Shown here one piece after another: positions 45,245-54,254 of a DNA stretch of 64,000 nt. Source of the DNA: Cytobacillus praedii. Lineage in GTDB: Bacteria; Bacillota; Bacilli; Bacillales; Cytobacillaceae. The position numbers and the translations under genes were made by a program. The DNA lies in assembly GCF_001439605.1 (NCBI RefSeq), contig NZ_LMBX01000018.1, positions 43,911 to 107,910 on the forward strand, written 5' to 3'. The notes beneath the pieces are model-generated. The model did not search any database and was not told the DNA's origin. It was given only the letters and a program-made list of their open reading frames with translations. The first letter of the stretch is position 1; each line of letters starts with the position of its first letter.

Positions 45245-46714
45245 TTATCTAATGGCCCGATGTTCCTTTATTACTCGCAAATATTTAAAATCATAATCCT
45301 CTGGTCCTTGAACAGGAAGTCCAGCTTCCATATTTTTTTTAATATACAAAAGATTATCTTTCGTAATAATTTCTCCAGGTATGAAAATCGGAATCCCTGG
45401 AGGATAAACCATTATAAATTCTGCAATAATTCTCCCCTCAGATTCATCAAAAGGAACCAGCTCAGTTTCAGCGTAAAACGCATCTCTTGGTGAGAGGGCC
45501 AATACAGGAATATCAGGAAGCAATACCTGAGCTTCAATCTTTTTCGGTTTACTATGTCGCTCTGTTGATAATTCTTTCAAAGCTTGAATAAGTATGTCAG
45601 CTTCTTTCTCAGTATCACCAGGCGTGATAATGCAAAGAATATTGTATAAGTCAGACATTTCGACTTCAATATTGTATTCTTCACGAAGCCAAACTTCAAC
45701 ATCAAAGCCGCTTAAGCCAAGCTCCTTCACCGATATGATTAATTTTGTTGGGTCATAGTCAAAGGCAGCTTTGGACTCCAAAATTTCTTCTCCTACACAA
45801 GTTAGATGCTCGATTTCGTTCACTTGCTGACGGATTGATTGAGCAAGGGATATCGTCCGATCGATTAGCTCTTTCCCATTTATAGCTAATTGCTTTCTAG
45901 CTACATCTAAAGAAGCAAGTAATAAATAGGATGTAGAAGTTGTAGTTAGCATACTGAGAATGGACTGAACTCTTTTAGCAGAAACAAGATTTCCTTTCAT
46001 ATTTAAAATGGAGCTCTGAGTCATTGACCCCCCAAGCTTATGAACACTTGTGGCTGCTAAATCAGCGCCTGCCTGCATGGCTGATAAAGGCAAATCATCA
46101 TGAAAATGAATATGAACTCCATGTGCTTCATCAACAAGCACAGGTACTTCGTACGAATGGGCAATCTCGACTATTTCTTTCAAATCAGCGGAAATACCGA
46201 AATAGGTTGGATTGATCACGAGGACGCCTTTCGCATCTGGATGTTGTTCAAGTGCTTTAGCGACAGAATCTGTTGTAATTCCATGTGAAATACCTAGGTC
46301 CTTATCAATTTCCGGATGAATAAAAATTGGAGTTGCACCTGAAAAAACAATCGCTGACATAACAGATTTATGAACATTGCGTGGAACAATGATTTTTTCA
46401 CCTGGACCGCAAACGGCCATGACCATGGTCATAATTGCCCCGCTAGTTCCCTGAACAGAAAAGAAAGTCCGATCTGCTCCGAAAGCTTCAGCTGCCAGAT
46501 CCTGTGCCGATTTAATAATGCCTTTTGGCTGATGTAAATCATCAAGTGGACCTATATTAATGAGGTCAATGGCTAACGCGTTATCGCCGATGTATGCTCT
46601 GAATTCCGGATCCATTCCATTTCCTTTTTTATGACCAGGAATGTGAAATTGAACTGGATTTTTTTTTGCATGTGCTAATAGACCGCTGAATAACGGTGTT
46701 TCTAATTGAGACAA
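45245..46714 (-). CDS. speA: arginine decarboxylase (Orn/Lys/Arg decarboxylase family)
   Basis: 489 residues, the same length as B. subtilis SpeA. A fold-type-I PLP enzyme; the cofactor lysine is in T-S-V-H-K-L-G-G-S, the PLP aspartate in V-D-E-A-H-G-V-H, and the C-terminal domain carries Y-P-P-G-I-P. The start reads T-P-L-F-S-G-L-L-A-H. Converts arginine to agmatine for polyamine synthesis; the family also includes lysine decarboxylases, but context (pdhD-slp-SR1-speA-yktA) supports SpeA. Monocistronic, convergent with SR1. Confidence 0.9.
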   Translation of the reverse strand: MSQLETPLFSGLLAHAKKNPVQFHIPGHKKGNGMDPEFRAYIGDNALAIDLINIGPLDDLHQPKGIIKSAQDLAAEAFGADRTFFSVQGTSGAIMTMVMAVCGPGEKIIVPRNVHKSVMSAIVFSGATPIFIHPEIDKDLGISHGITTDSVAKALEQHPDAKGVLVINPTYFGISADLKEIVEIAHSYEVPVLVDEAHGVHIHFHDDLPLSAMQAGADLAATSVHKLGGSMTQSSILNMKGNLVSAKRVQSILSMLTTTSTSYLLLASLDVARKQLAINGKELIDRTISLAQSIRQQVNEIEHLTCVGEEILESKAAFDYDPTKLIISVKELGLSGFDVEVWLREEYNIEVEMSDLYNILCIITPGDTEKEADILIQALKELSTERHSKPKKIEAQVLLPDIPVLALSPRDAFYAETELVPFDESEGRIIAEFIMVYPPGIPIFIPGEIITKDNLLYIKKNMEAGLPVQGPEDYDFKYLRVIKEHRAIR

Positions 46715-46906
46715 TTTAATGTAACACCTCTTTAATTGAAAAGTAATAAAACAAATGAATTATAGCATTATTCATTTTCTTTGCATAGAAAGAAATATTG
46801 TCACAAAAACTTCTTCTTTAATTATTATAGTTTTAGGATGAAAACAGGAAAATATAACATTAAAATAGAATTAATAATATAGGTTAGCGGATAAGGAGGT
46901 AATATA

Positions 46907-47866
46907 ATGGATTGGAACACACGTGTAACGGATTTATTAAGAATAAAATATCCCATTATCCAGGGCGGATTAGCTCATCTAGCCTATTCTGATTTAGCTG
47001 CCGCTGTATCCAATGCCGGGGGATTAGGGCAAGTCACTGCGATGTCCCTGGAAAGCCCTGAAGCATTAAGAGAAGAGATTCAAAAAGTAAAACAAAAGAC
47101 GGACAAGCCATTCGGTGTGAATTTTGCAATTGGGCAGCATGGGAGACCTTTTTCACATTATCTTGATATAGCTATTGAAGAAGAAGTACCTGTTATTTCA
47201 ATGACAGGAGGAAACCCTACACCTTTCTTTGAACAATTAAAGGGAGTAAATGTGAAGAAACTGGTTCTTGTCGCAGCGAAAAGGCAGGCTGTGAAAGCTG
47301 AAGAGCTTGGAGCAGACGCAGTAATGGTTGTTGGACAAGAGGGAGGCGGACATTTAGGCAGAGATGATATCGGTTCGATCGTCTTGATTCCACAAGTGGT
47401 GGATGCGGTCTCTATACCTGTTATTGCTTCTGGCGGAATTGGTGATGGGAGAGGAATGCTAGCTGCCTTAAGTTTGGGAGCTGAGGGGATAGAGATGGGA
47501 ACAAGATTTGTTGCCACAAAAGAATGTGTTCACGCGTCAGAATTATATAAAACAAAGCTTGTTGAGGGAAGTGAAAGCGATACGGCAGTGATTAAGCGTT
47601 CAATTGGTGCTCCTGCAAGAGTGATCGCTAATAAATGGACAGATAGAATCCTCGAAATTGAAAAGGCAAATGGAGGATATGAGCAATTAAAAGAATATAT
47701 AAGCGGAAATGCTAACAAAAAGTATATTTATGATGGAATAGAAAATGAAGGCTATGCTTGGGCTGGACAAGTGATGGGATTAATTAAAGATGTACCAACT
47801 GTTCAGGAGCTTTTTGACCGAATGATCTCCGAGGGTGAAAAAATTCGTGAAAAGTGGGCTAAATAG
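46907..47866 (+). CDS. nitronate monooxygenase / FabK-like flavoprotein
   Basis: 319 residues, an FMN-dependent TIM barrel. K-Y-P-I-I-Q-G-G near the start, E-G-G-G-H-L-G-R with the catalytic histidine, I-A-S-G-G-I-G-D-G for FMN phosphate, and E-M-G-T-R-F. This is the class I nitronate monooxygenase / enoyl-ACP reductase II superfamily. Many Bacillus members detoxify alkyl nitronates; FabK activity is less likely without fab neighbours. It is divergent from speA, with GGAGG 8 nt before ATG. Confidence 0.85.
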   Translation: MDWNTRVTDLLRIKYPIIQGGLAHLAYSDLAAAVSNAGGLGQVTAMSLESPEALREEIQKVKQKTDKPFGVNFAIGQHGRPFSHYLDIAIEEEVPVISMTGGNPTPFFEQLKGVNVKKLVLVAAKRQAVKAEELGADAVMVVGQEGGGHLGRDDIGSIVLIPQVVDAVSIPVIASGGIGDGRGMLAALSLGAEGIEMGTRFVATKECVHASELYKTKLVEGSESDTAVIKRSIGAPARVIANKWTDRILEIEKANGGYEQLKEYISGNANKKYIYDGIENEGYAWAGQVMGLIKDVPTVQELFDRMISEGEKIREKWAK

Positions 47867-47912
47867 CCATTTAGGCTAAAATCAGCATGAAATTACATAA
47901 GGAGGTTTTATA

Positions 47913-48191
47913 ATGGAATATCAATATCCTATTGATGCAGATTGGTCAACAGATGAAGTAATTGATGTTATCCAATACTTTCAAAAGGTAGAAGAAGCAT
48001 ATAACAAAGGAGTGGACCGGGATCTTTTTCTTGATGCTTATCGACGGTTTAAGGAAATAGTTCCAGGGAAAGCCCAGGAACGAAGAATTTGTGATGAATT
48101 TGAAGAGGTAAGCGGATTTTCGTCCTACAGAACTGTCAATGCTGTCAAAGCCGCTGAATCAGGAACAAAAATAAAAATAAAATTATCATAA
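47913..48191 (+). CDS. yktA: YktA, UPF0223 family protein
   Basis: 92 residues with the UPF0223 pattern: Y-P-I-D-x-D-W-S-T-D-E-V, I-x-Y-F-Q-K-V-E-E-A-Y, and E-R-R-I-C-D-E-F-E. Small helical cytosolic protein of unknown function. AAGGAGG precedes the ATG. It follows the nitronate monooxygenase gene by 46 nt and could share its transcript. Confidence 0.9.
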   Translation: MEYQYPIDADWSTDEVIDVIQYFQKVEEAYNKGVDRDLFLDAYRRFKEIVPGKAQERRICDEFEEVSGFSSYRTVNAVKAAESGTKIKIKLS

Positions 48192-48192
48192 T

Positions 48193-48221
48193 AATAAAAC
48201 CTCCAGTCTGGAGGTTTTATT
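48193..48221. terminator. bidirectional terminator, yktA / yktB
   Basis: 13-bp perfect stem AATAAAACCTCCA/TGGAGGTTTTATT with a 3-nt loop. Confidence 0.88.
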
Positions 48222-48239
48222 AGAAAAAAATTTGGTGGT

Positions 48240-48860
48240 TTACACCATTTTATAAAGTGGTATTAATTCCTTAAATACAGATTCAGCAGTGGCAAGAAAA
48301 TCCTCTGGAGCCATTTTAATAGCTTCTTCCTTTGGAATGTTTATCCCGCAAAGGATTTCTGCCTTTTTAATTTTTTGAAGACGAACAAACATTTCATGCA
48401 ACTCTTTCTTCGTTAAATCACTATGACGAATAACAGTTGGTTTTGTGTGATCAATCGACCAAACAAAGTGGTTAGGCGTCCGTTCATAAATATTGGTTAG
48501 GTTCGCTTCTAATGTTTTTCCGAAATTCGCTTTATGTGGTGCTTCATAGATGAGGGCAAACCAAATAAATACGTGAGTTTCCCATAAACCAATTTGAAAA
48601 TGAGGGAGCATTTTATAGCCTCGTGGATTATTAGCAAAAGCAACCCAAGTATCATTTGGCGGATTTTTTGTTCTTCTTGCATGTTTGGCAACATGTGTAT
48701 ACATTTCTTCCCCTGTCTCAACTGTGAGCATAGGTGAAAAATATTGACCTAATTCCTCAAGTTTTGGCCTAATATGCTTTTTTAGTGCATCCATTCGTTC
48801 TTCTAAACCTTCGATTGTAAAAGTGAGAAAATCTGTATTTGTAAAGCCAGTAAATGCCAT
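48240..48860 (-). CDS. yktB: YktB, UPF0637 family protein
   Basis: 206 residues, a DUF1054/UPF0637 protein: F-x-I-E-G-L-E-E-R-M, H-V-A-K-H-A-R-R-T-x-N-P-P-N-D-T-W-x-A-F and F-Q-x-G-L-W-x-T-H-x-F-I-W-F. Cytosolic, function unknown. ATG at 48860 has GGAGG 7 nt upstream; a longer frame to 48899 starts within sequence before that site. Convergent with yktA, as in B. subtilis. Confidence 0.9.
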   Translation of the reverse strand: MAFTGFTNTDFLTFTIEGLEERMDALKKHIRPKLEELGQYFSPMLTVETGEEMYTHVAKHARRTKNPPNDTWVAFANNPRGYKMLPHFQIGLWETHVFIWFALIYEAPHKANFGKTLEANLTNIYERTPNHFVWSIDHTKPTVIRHSDLTKKELHEMFVRLQKIKKAEILCGINIPKEEAIKMAPEDFLATAESVFKELIPLYKMV

Positions 48861-49061
48861 GAAAAAACCTCCTTCAAGCTCTGTCAAATATTGTAGCATA
48901 CTTACAAAAAAACAGTAATCATCATGCTTATCTACAAATTTTTATGTAAAAATAGGTAATCGCACAAATTTGTTGCAAGTAAACAAGATTCCTCATAATA
49001 TAATAATAAAAATAATCAGAAGAAATAAAATCTTAGATTATTTGGAAGGGGTGTATTGTTA

Positions 49062-49256
49062 ATGAAACAACTTATGAACTCGGTTAAGAACAGTCCAGGA
49101 GAAAAAGAAAGAACTGCTGTTTTACGTTTGGAAATGGATTATGAACTAGCTACATTATTCGAGGCGATGAATACTCAAAATGAAGAAATGAAAACTAAAA
49201 GTAAACAAAGGCTGGAAAGAATCAGACAGGAATTGTTAAGGTTGAAAGCTCTGTAA
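49062..49256 (+). CDS. ykzI: YkzI-like small protein (64 aa)
   Basis: 64 residues, wholly helical: R-L-E-x-D-Y-E-L-A-x-L-x-E-A-M and K-Q-R-L-E-R-I-R-Q-E-L-L-R-L, which agrees with YkzI by position between yktB and suhB and by composition. Function unknown. ATG at 49062 is preferred, GGGG about 12 nt upstream; TTG at 49056 is an alternative. Confidence 0.7.
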   Translation: MKQLMNSVKNSPGEKERTAVLRLEMDYELATLFEAMNTQNEEMKTKSKQRLERIRQELLRLKAL

Positions 49257-49326
49257 TAAATGGTCTAATCATGTTAAAGGAGAAAGATTGAGAAACATGT
49301 ATATTGAAATACGACTTAACCAATAA

Positions 49327-49360
49327 AAACGAACTCCTAGATGAATATAGGGGTTCGTTT
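49327..49360 (+). terminator. intrinsic terminator after ykzI
   Basis: 13-bp stem AAACGAACTCCTA/TAGGGGTTCGTTT with one G-U pair and an 8-nt loop. Confidence 0.78.
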
Positions 49361-49407
49361 ATTATTTTGCCCAAAAATAAGAAAGACTAAATTTAGAGTT
49401 AGAGAAT

Positions 49408-49558
49408 TGTCTAGCGCAAGCGTCCTACCACCTATCAAACTTCAGGCCACCTCCCTACGATAAGTCAACATCGGTTCGCTCGCTCACCGTGTTTCCTTTA
49501 TCTCAGTCGGGGGTCCTTCTAGTTTGTACGGTGATGACCAAGGCGCTTGCGCTTTTCT
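49408..49558. repeat. dispersed GCGCAAGCG/CGCTTGCGC intergenic element, copy 1
   Basis: About 150 bp with a clear 9-bp terminal inverted repeat, GCGCAAGCG (49414-49422) and CGCTTGCGC (49544-49552), outer TGTCTAGC and CTTTTCT ends, and a GC-richer interior than its surroundings. It contains no ORF. It resembles a repeat family I recall from many Bacillaceae. With the terminator it accounts for the 430-nt gap before suhB. Confidence 0.6.
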
Positions 49559-49690
49559 AAAGCAGGAGAGGATAATGCTTGAAGCAATTTTCTATTTCAT
49601 TTAAGCTATTGTTATTTCATAAATGATTTCACATGGGAAAATGTCTGACACAGTGGAACAATATTGCGAAAATAGTTCGGAGGGAATCGT

Positions 49691-50491
49691 ATGACTAAGT
49701 GGAAAGAGATAGACCGTAACGCTAAGTCTTGGATAATGGAAGCTGGACAAAGGATTAAGCAATCATTTAGTAAAACACTAACGATTGAAACAAAATCAAA
49801 TGCGAATGATTTAGTAACGGATATTGACAAAAATACAGAACAATTTTTTATAAAAAAAATAAAGGAACACTACCCTGATCATAAAATCCTTGGCGAGGAA
49901 GGGTTTGGGGACGACATCAGTGATTTAAAAGGGATTGTCTGGATAATCGATCCGATTGATGGGACGATGAATTTCATCCACCAACAAAGAAATTTTGCCA
50001 TTTCTATAGGGATTTATGAAGATGGGATTGGTCAAGTTGGTCTAATTTATGATGTTGTCCATGACGAGTTATATCACACCATAAAGGGAAATGGGGTCTT
50101 CCTTAACGAACTTCCACTTCCATCTTTACAAGAAGTCCAAGTGAATGAAGCGATTATTGGAATAAATGCAACTTGGGTGACTGAAAATAAACGAATTAAT
50201 CCGCTCCTTTTAGCACCTCTTGTAAAACACGCACGAGGTACGCGTTCCTACGGCTCTGCAGCAATAGAAATGGCATATATTGCATCAGGAAGAATGGATG
50301 CATATATTTCATTAAGGCTAGCACCGTGGGATATTGCAGCGGGAATAATATTAGTTGAGGAACTTGGCGGTATTGCAACAACTTTAAAAGGAGCGCCGCT
50401 TAATCTGCTGGAAAAGAATTCATTATTTATTTCTAAACCGGGCCTCCATAAAGATGTTATGAAAAATTATCTAAATGATGGAAATTGGTGA
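49691..50491 (+). CDS. suhB: inositol monophosphatase family protein (YktC)
   Basis: 266 residues. Metal-site motifs in order: L-G-E-E-G, D-P-I-D-G-T-M-N-F (D-P-I-D-G-T) and W-D-I-A-A-G, which together define the Mg-dependent inositol monophosphatase/bisphosphatase superfamily. B. subtilis YktC dephosphorylates inositol phosphates and related substrates in vitro. Start ATG follows GGAGGG. Cytosolic, monocistronic. Confidence 0.92.
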   Translation: MTKWKEIDRNAKSWIMEAGQRIKQSFSKTLTIETKSNANDLVTDIDKNTEQFFIKKIKEHYPDHKILGEEGFGDDISDLKGIVWIIDPIDGTMNFIHQQRNFAISIGIYEDGIGQVGLIYDVVHDELYHTIKGNGVFLNELPLPSLQEVQVNEAIIGINATWVTENKRINPLLLAPLVKHARGTRSYGSAAIEMAYIASGRMDAYISLRLAPWDIAAGIILVEELGGIATTLKGAPLNLLEKNSLFISKPGLHKDVMKNYLNDGNW

Positions 50492-50508
50492 AAATAACTT
50501 TTATAATC

Positions 50509-50550
50509 AAAAAAGATGACCAGTCCTTGTATAGACGGTCATCTTTTTTT
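50509..50550 (+). terminator. intrinsic terminator after suhB
   Basis: AAAAAAGATGACC/GGTCATCTTTTTTT with a 15-nt loop. Confidence 0.82.
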
Positions 50551-50604
50551 ACTGAATATTTATACTCAAATTTGTGTACAAATAAAGATTTGTTCCTTTT
50601 CTTT

Positions 50605-50729
50605 CAGCTTCGGCGCCTTCCCCAACGTTGAGGATGTCGTAGTCGACTTCGAAGTCATCTCCCTGAACGGTACTAAACACATTTCGTGAGATTTGACTAT
50701 GCTTTTTAGAGGTGATCAAGGCGCTTACG
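50605..50729. repeat. dispersed intergenic element, copy 2
   Basis: GGCGCCTT near 50612 and, at the right end, GGTGATCAAGGCGCTTACG, which closely parallels GGTGATGACCAAGGCGCTTGCG of copy 1 at 49408-49558. The interior has diverged. It abuts the 3' end of ylaF. Confidence 0.5.
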
Positions 50730-50737
50730 AAATTATT

Positions 50738-50923
50738 TTATAAAGTCCCATTTTCTCTCATTTTCTTTTTTGTTTTGAAACCAAGTCCCATTGTCACAAT
50801 CAAACCTATGATTGATGCAAAGATTCCGATAATGCTTGCCTCTGCCACTGCAATCCCAATTCCCATTATGCATACTGTTGCGAGAATCGCTAAAGCTAAT
50901 AATGGCCATTTTATTTCCTTCAA
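50738..50923 (-). CDS. ylaF: YlaF, DUF5325 membrane protein
   Basis: 61 residues with two membrane helices (about 5-25 and 29-48) and the basic tail G-F-K-T-K-K-K-M-R-E-N, as in YlaF of B. subtilis. Function unknown. The start is TTG at 50923, because GGAGG lies 8 nt before it; the ATG at 50950 lies upstream of that site. Divergent from typA, the conserved layout. Confidence 0.82.
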   Translation of the reverse strand: MKEIKWPLLALAILATVCIMGIGIAVAEASIIGIFASIIGLIVTMGLGFKTKKKMRENGTL

Positions 50924-51055
50924 ATTTTGGACCTCCTCATATGAAGCCATATGTAATAAAAAATATTTTACAGTGGATAACTTAGAAATTAAAGTGTTAT
51001 ATTTATCATTAGTTTATATTTTACACAAAAAACTTTTAGGTTTCCACTTTAATTA

Positions 51056-51064
51056 TGGTATAAT
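51056..51064 (+). promoter_or_regulatory. extended -10 promoter element of typA
   Basis: TGGTATAAT matches TGnTATAAT exactly. No good -35 is seen at 16-18 nt. It lies 66 nt before the typA start. Confidence 0.6.
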
Positions 51065-51129
51065 GTTTCAGTTGTACGTTAGAAAGCAGAAATGCTCGAA
51101 ATTGTTAAATACAGGTAGGAGGAACTTCC

Positions 51130-52968
51130 TTGAAATTAAGAGAAGATATTCGTAATATTGCCATCATTGCTCACGTCGATCATGGTAAAACGACTTTAGT
51201 AGATCAGCTTTTAAAGCAGTCAGGAACTTTTCGTTCGAATGAACATGTGGAAGAACGAGCGATGGATTCTAATGATATTGAAAGAGAACGCGGGATTACA
51301 ATTTTGGCAAAAAATACTGCGATTCAATATAAAGATACAAGAATTAATATTCTAGATACACCAGGACATGCTGACTTTGGCGGAGAAGTAGAACGAATCA
51401 TGAAAATGGTTGATGGGGTATTATTAGTTGTTGATGCATATGAAGGATGTATGCCGCAAACACGTTTTGTTTTAAAGAAAGCATTAGAACAAAACTTAAC
51501 GCCAATTGTTGTTGTAAATAAGATTGACCGTGATTTTGCTCGTCCAGAAGAAGTAATTGATGAAGTGCTTGATTTATTTATTGAGCTTGAAGCAAATGAA
51601 GATCAGCTTGATTTCCCAGTTGTTTATGCATCTGCGATTAATGGTACTGCAAGCACAGACCCTAGTAAACAGGATGAAAACATGCAGTCACTATATGATA
51701 TGATTATTGAAAATATTCCTGCTCCAGTTGATAACAAAGAGGAACCCCTTCAATTCCAAGTGGCTTTGCTTGATTACAATGATTATGTAGGAAGAATTGG
51801 GATTGGCCGTGTTTTCCGCGGAACAATGAAAGTAGGACAGCAAGTTGCTTTAATGAAATTAGATGGCACAGTTAAAAATTTTCGAGTGACGAAAATTTTT
51901 GGTTTCTTTGGTTTAAAGCGTCAAGAAATTCAAGAAGCGTATGCTGGTGACTTAATTGCTGTTTCTGGAATGGAAGATATTAATGTTGGGGAAACGGTTT
52001 GTCCTGTTGAACATCAAGATGCTTTACCAATCTTAAGAATTGATGAACCAACGCTACAAATGACATTCCTAGTTAATAATAGTCCATTTGCCGGTAGAGA
52101 AGGAAAATATTTAACAGCTAGAAAAATCGAAGAGAGACTCCGTGCACAATTGCAAACGGATGTAAGTCTCCGTGTAGATAACACAGACTCTCCAGATGCA
52201 TGGGTTGTTTCCGGACGTGGAGAACTGCATTTATCCATTCTAATTGAAAATATGCGCCGTGAGGGCTATGAACTGCAAGTATCAAAGCCTGAGGTTATTG
52301 TTAGGGTTATCGATGGCGTGCGCTGTGAGCCTGTTGAGCGTGTCCAAATTGAGGTGCCTGAGGAACACACAGGTTCAATCATGGAATCAATTGGCGCTCG
52401 TAAAGGTGAAATGCTAGATATGATTAATAATGGAAACGGTCAGGTTCGCTTAGTATTTAATGTACCTGCACGTGGATTAATTGGATATACGACTGAATTC
52501 TTAACGTTAACACGAGGGTTTGGAATCATTAACCATACATTTGACAGCTATCAGCCAATGGCTCAAGGACAGGTTGGGGGACGACGTCAAGGTGTGCTTG
52601 TATCTATGGAGAGCGGAAAAGCCTCAACTTATGGTATTATGCAAGTAGAGGATCGTGGAATTATCTTCGTTGAAGCTGGAACTGAAATTTATGAAGGGAT
52701 GATTGTAGGCGAACATACTCGTGAAAATGACATCACTGTAAATATCACGAAGGTAAAACACGCAACAAACGTCCGTTCAGCGAATAAGGATCAAACAGCT
52801 ACAATGAAAAAGCCGCGTATCATGACGCTTGAAGAGGCTTTGGAATACTTAAATGAAGATGAGTATTGTGAAGTAACACCAGAATCCATCCGTCTGCGCA
52901 AAAAGATCCTTGAGAAAAACGAACGTGAAAGAATGGCGAAGAAGAAAAAATATGCTGAATTGAGCTAA
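51130..52968 (+). CDS. typA: TypA/BipA ribosome-associated GTPase
   Basis: 612 residues, a translational GTPase of the EF-G type. G1 A-H-V-D-H-G-K-T at 14-21, G2 region R-G-I-T-I, G3 D-T-P-G-H-A-D-F, G4 N-K-I-D. Domain II, the EF-G-like domains III and V, and the BipA-specific C-terminal domain follow. It assists 50S subunit assembly and growth at low temperature. TTG start 7 nt after TAGGAGG. ylaH follows 23 nt downstream. Confidence 0.96.
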   Translation: MKLREDIRNIAIIAHVDHGKTTLVDQLLKQSGTFRSNEHVEERAMDSNDIERERGITILAKNTAIQYKDTRINILDTPGHADFGGEVERIMKMVDGVLLVVDAYEGCMPQTRFVLKKALEQNLTPIVVVNKIDRDFARPEEVIDEVLDLFIELEANEDQLDFPVVYASAINGTASTDPSKQDENMQSLYDMIIENIPAPVDNKEEPLQFQVALLDYNDYVGRIGIGRVFRGTMKVGQQVALMKLDGTVKNFRVTKIFGFFGLKRQEIQEAYAGDLIAVSGMEDINVGETVCPVEHQDALPILRIDEPTLQMTFLVNNSPFAGREGKYLTARKIEERLRAQLQTDVSLRVDNTDSPDAWVVSGRGELHLSILIENMRREGYELQVSKPEVIVRVIDGVRCEPVERVQIEVPEEHTGSIMESIGARKGEMLDMINNGNGQVRLVFNVPARGLIGYTTEFLTLTRGFGIINHTFDSYQPMAQGQVGGRRQGVLVSMESGKASTYGIMQVEDRGIIFVEAGTEIYEGMIVGEHTRENDITVNITKVKHATNVRSANKDQTATMKKPRIMTLEEALEYLNEDEYCEVTPESIRLRKKILEKNERERMAKKKKYAELS

Positions 52969-52991
52969 GGGATGTAGGGGGAGGAGAAAAA

Positions 52992-53309
52992 GTGGTAGAT
53001 GTAAATGAGAGTCTGTCTTTTTTCGCTGCTTTATTCAAAGTCCAAGAAAATCCAACAATCGGAATGTGGCTACTCTATTTAACAATTGTTGGATTATGCA
53101 TTATTGTTTTTAAATTGGGATTTGCTAAGAAATTGCCGATTGCAAAATCAATAGTTATTTATCTTTTTCTCATTTTAGGCTGTACAATATTAACTTTTTT
53201 TGCAGTCTTTTTGCCAATTACAGAAGGTCTGGTAGTTGCTGCCTTGATTTTAATTATCTACAAAGTCCGCCTTCATCAGACGAAAAAGCTTGAAGGAAAA
53301 GAATATTAG
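52992..53309 (+). CDS. ylaH: YlaH-like membrane protein
   Basis: 105 residues with three membrane helices (about 24-45, 50-70, 74-92) and a charged C-terminus. Same length and position after typA as B. subtilis YlaH. Function unknown. GTG start, preceded by GGGGAGGAG. Probably co-transcribed with typA and the next gene. Confidence 0.85.
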   Translation: MVDVNESLSFFAALFKVQENPTIGMWLLYLTIVGLCIIVFKLGFAKKLPIAKSIVIYLFLILGCTILTFFAVFLPITEGLVVAALILIIYKVRLHQTKKLEGKEY

Positions 53310-53324
53310 GATGGAGTGGAGCGT

Positions 53325-53612
53325 ATGAACTCACTACAGGATTCATTATACAATTGGCTGACAATTAAGGTTGTATGTGATGAACGACCTGAAGATACGG
53401 CAGCGGCAGATACAGAAAAAATGTTCTGGGGCATGCTTACTGAAGATCATCAACTTTCGAATATTGAAATTGAAACAGATGCGGTAATGTACTATGTCCA
53501 CTATGATCATGCTGGAGAAAGAAAAAAAGCACGCTTTCCAAGAGAACTCATTGAAATCATGCTAAACCAGATTAATGCAAGTCCTGAAAAATATGAGAAT
53601 TATCCCGAATAA
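53325..53612 (+). CDS. conserved hypothetical acidic protein (95 aa)
   Basis: 95 residues, soluble and acidic, with K-V-V-C-D-E-R-P-E-D-T-A-A-A-D-T and a YYVHYDHAGERKKARFP segment. No family is recognised and there is no B. subtilis gene at this place that I remember. ATG at 53325 has GGAG 8 nt upstream; GTG at 53316 overlaps that site. Last gene of the typA-ylaH transcript, ended by a 17-bp terminator. Confidence 0.65.
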   Translation: MNSLQDSLYNWLTIKVVCDERPEDTAAADTEKMFWGMLTEDHQLSNIEIETDAVMYYVHYDHAGERKKARFPRELIEIMLNQINASPEKYENYPE

Positions 53613-53649
53613 AAAAACCGTCTGTTCATTTAGAACAGGCGGTTTTTTT
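53611..53649. terminator. bidirectional terminator, typA operon / ylaI side
   Basis: 17-bp stem (53611-53627 with 53633-53649, one G-U) with A and T tails that work on both strands. Confidence 0.9.
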
Positions 53650-53654
53650 ATTCA

Positions 53655-53915
53655 ATCCTCACTGTAAGGTAATGGCTGGTCTAGCACAGAACCTGCCCTT
53701 TACGATCAGAACGTACTTGAGTCGGCGCTGCAACAGGAAAAGGAGAACTGTGACAGCAACACAATCGTACAACCAAAAGTAATGATTATAGGAGGACCTC
53801 GCGTTGCTGTCCTTCTTAAGGTCGCAAGTATGATTTCGGAAAGGTAAGTTAGAAAACAGCATTTCCGAATGCCCTAACTCATGCTGTGTCTAAGGGAATC
53901 GTTGCCCTACTGGAC
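53655..53915. other. structured intergenic block of unknown nature
   Basis: About 260 nt, visibly GC-richer than the flanks, with no convincing ORF. It has several inverted repeats: GACAGCAAC (53752) with GTTGCTGTC (53803), TTCGGAAA (53835) with TTTCCGAA (53862), AGTTAG (53847) with CTAACT (53874), ACAGCAT (53856) with ATGCTGT (53881). The last two interleave, as in a pseudoknot. It may be the ylaI 3' UTR, a small RNA or a decayed repeat. Confidence 0.4.
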
Positions 53916-53921
53916 TTCTAT

Positions 53922-54122
53922 TTACCATTCATCATCAGTAGTCTTGCTTTGATAAAGCTTAAAATTTCCTGTCTCGATTCTTTTTTGAGTTTTGTAGGCT
54001 ATTCTTTCATTGCACTCCATGCACATATACGTATGTATAGGACGATTTCTTAGTTTCTTTGCCTGAAGAGACTCATTTTCTATCGTTTCAATTTTATCGC
54101 ATAAAACACATTTTACCTTCAT
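53922..54122 (-). CDS. ylaI: YlaI, small zinc-ribbon protein
   Basis: 66 residues starting M-K-V-K-C-V-L-C-D, with C-x2-C (residues 5 and 8) and a second pair in Y-M-C-M-E-C, forming a zinc ribbon as in YlaI (DUF2197). Soluble; function unknown. ATG at 54122 has AGAGGTG 4-5 nt upstream and matches the family; a longer frame to 54185 adds unrelated residues. Confidence 0.87.
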   Translation of the reverse strand: MKVKCVLCDKIETIENESLQAKKLRNRPIHTYMCMECNERIAYKTQKRIETGNFKLYQSKTTDDEW

Positions 54123-54229
54123 TCTGCACCTCTGGAAATCCTTATTTTCTTCTCTTAATTTATTATATAATATGTAGACCATCATATCGAATTTCTTTTG
54201 CAGCCTTGAAAGTTAAGGAGGGGCATACT

Positions 54230-54250
54230 ATGATGGGGAAGAAGGAGTGA
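54230..54250 (+). CDS. six-codon ORF coupled to the PNPOx-like gene
   Basis: M-M-G-K-K-E, stop TGA. It has a better Shine-Dalgarno (AAGGAGGGG, 6 nt spacing) than most genes here, and its last codons form the GAAGGAG used by the next gene 5 nt later. It may be a leader peptide for translational coupling or simply a chance start. Confidence 0.35.
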   Translation: MMGKKE

Positions 54251-54254
54251 TGAA

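Noticed and set aside
45140..45493. 117-codon plus-strand frame overlapping the end of SR1P and speA
   Set aside because: Runs through the SR1 terminator and antisense to conserved speA codons; not a plausible gene.
53659..53862. 67-codon minus-strand frame in the structured block
   Set aside because: No ribosome binding site, odd composition, and crosses several inverted repeats; the nucleotide structure is the better explanation.
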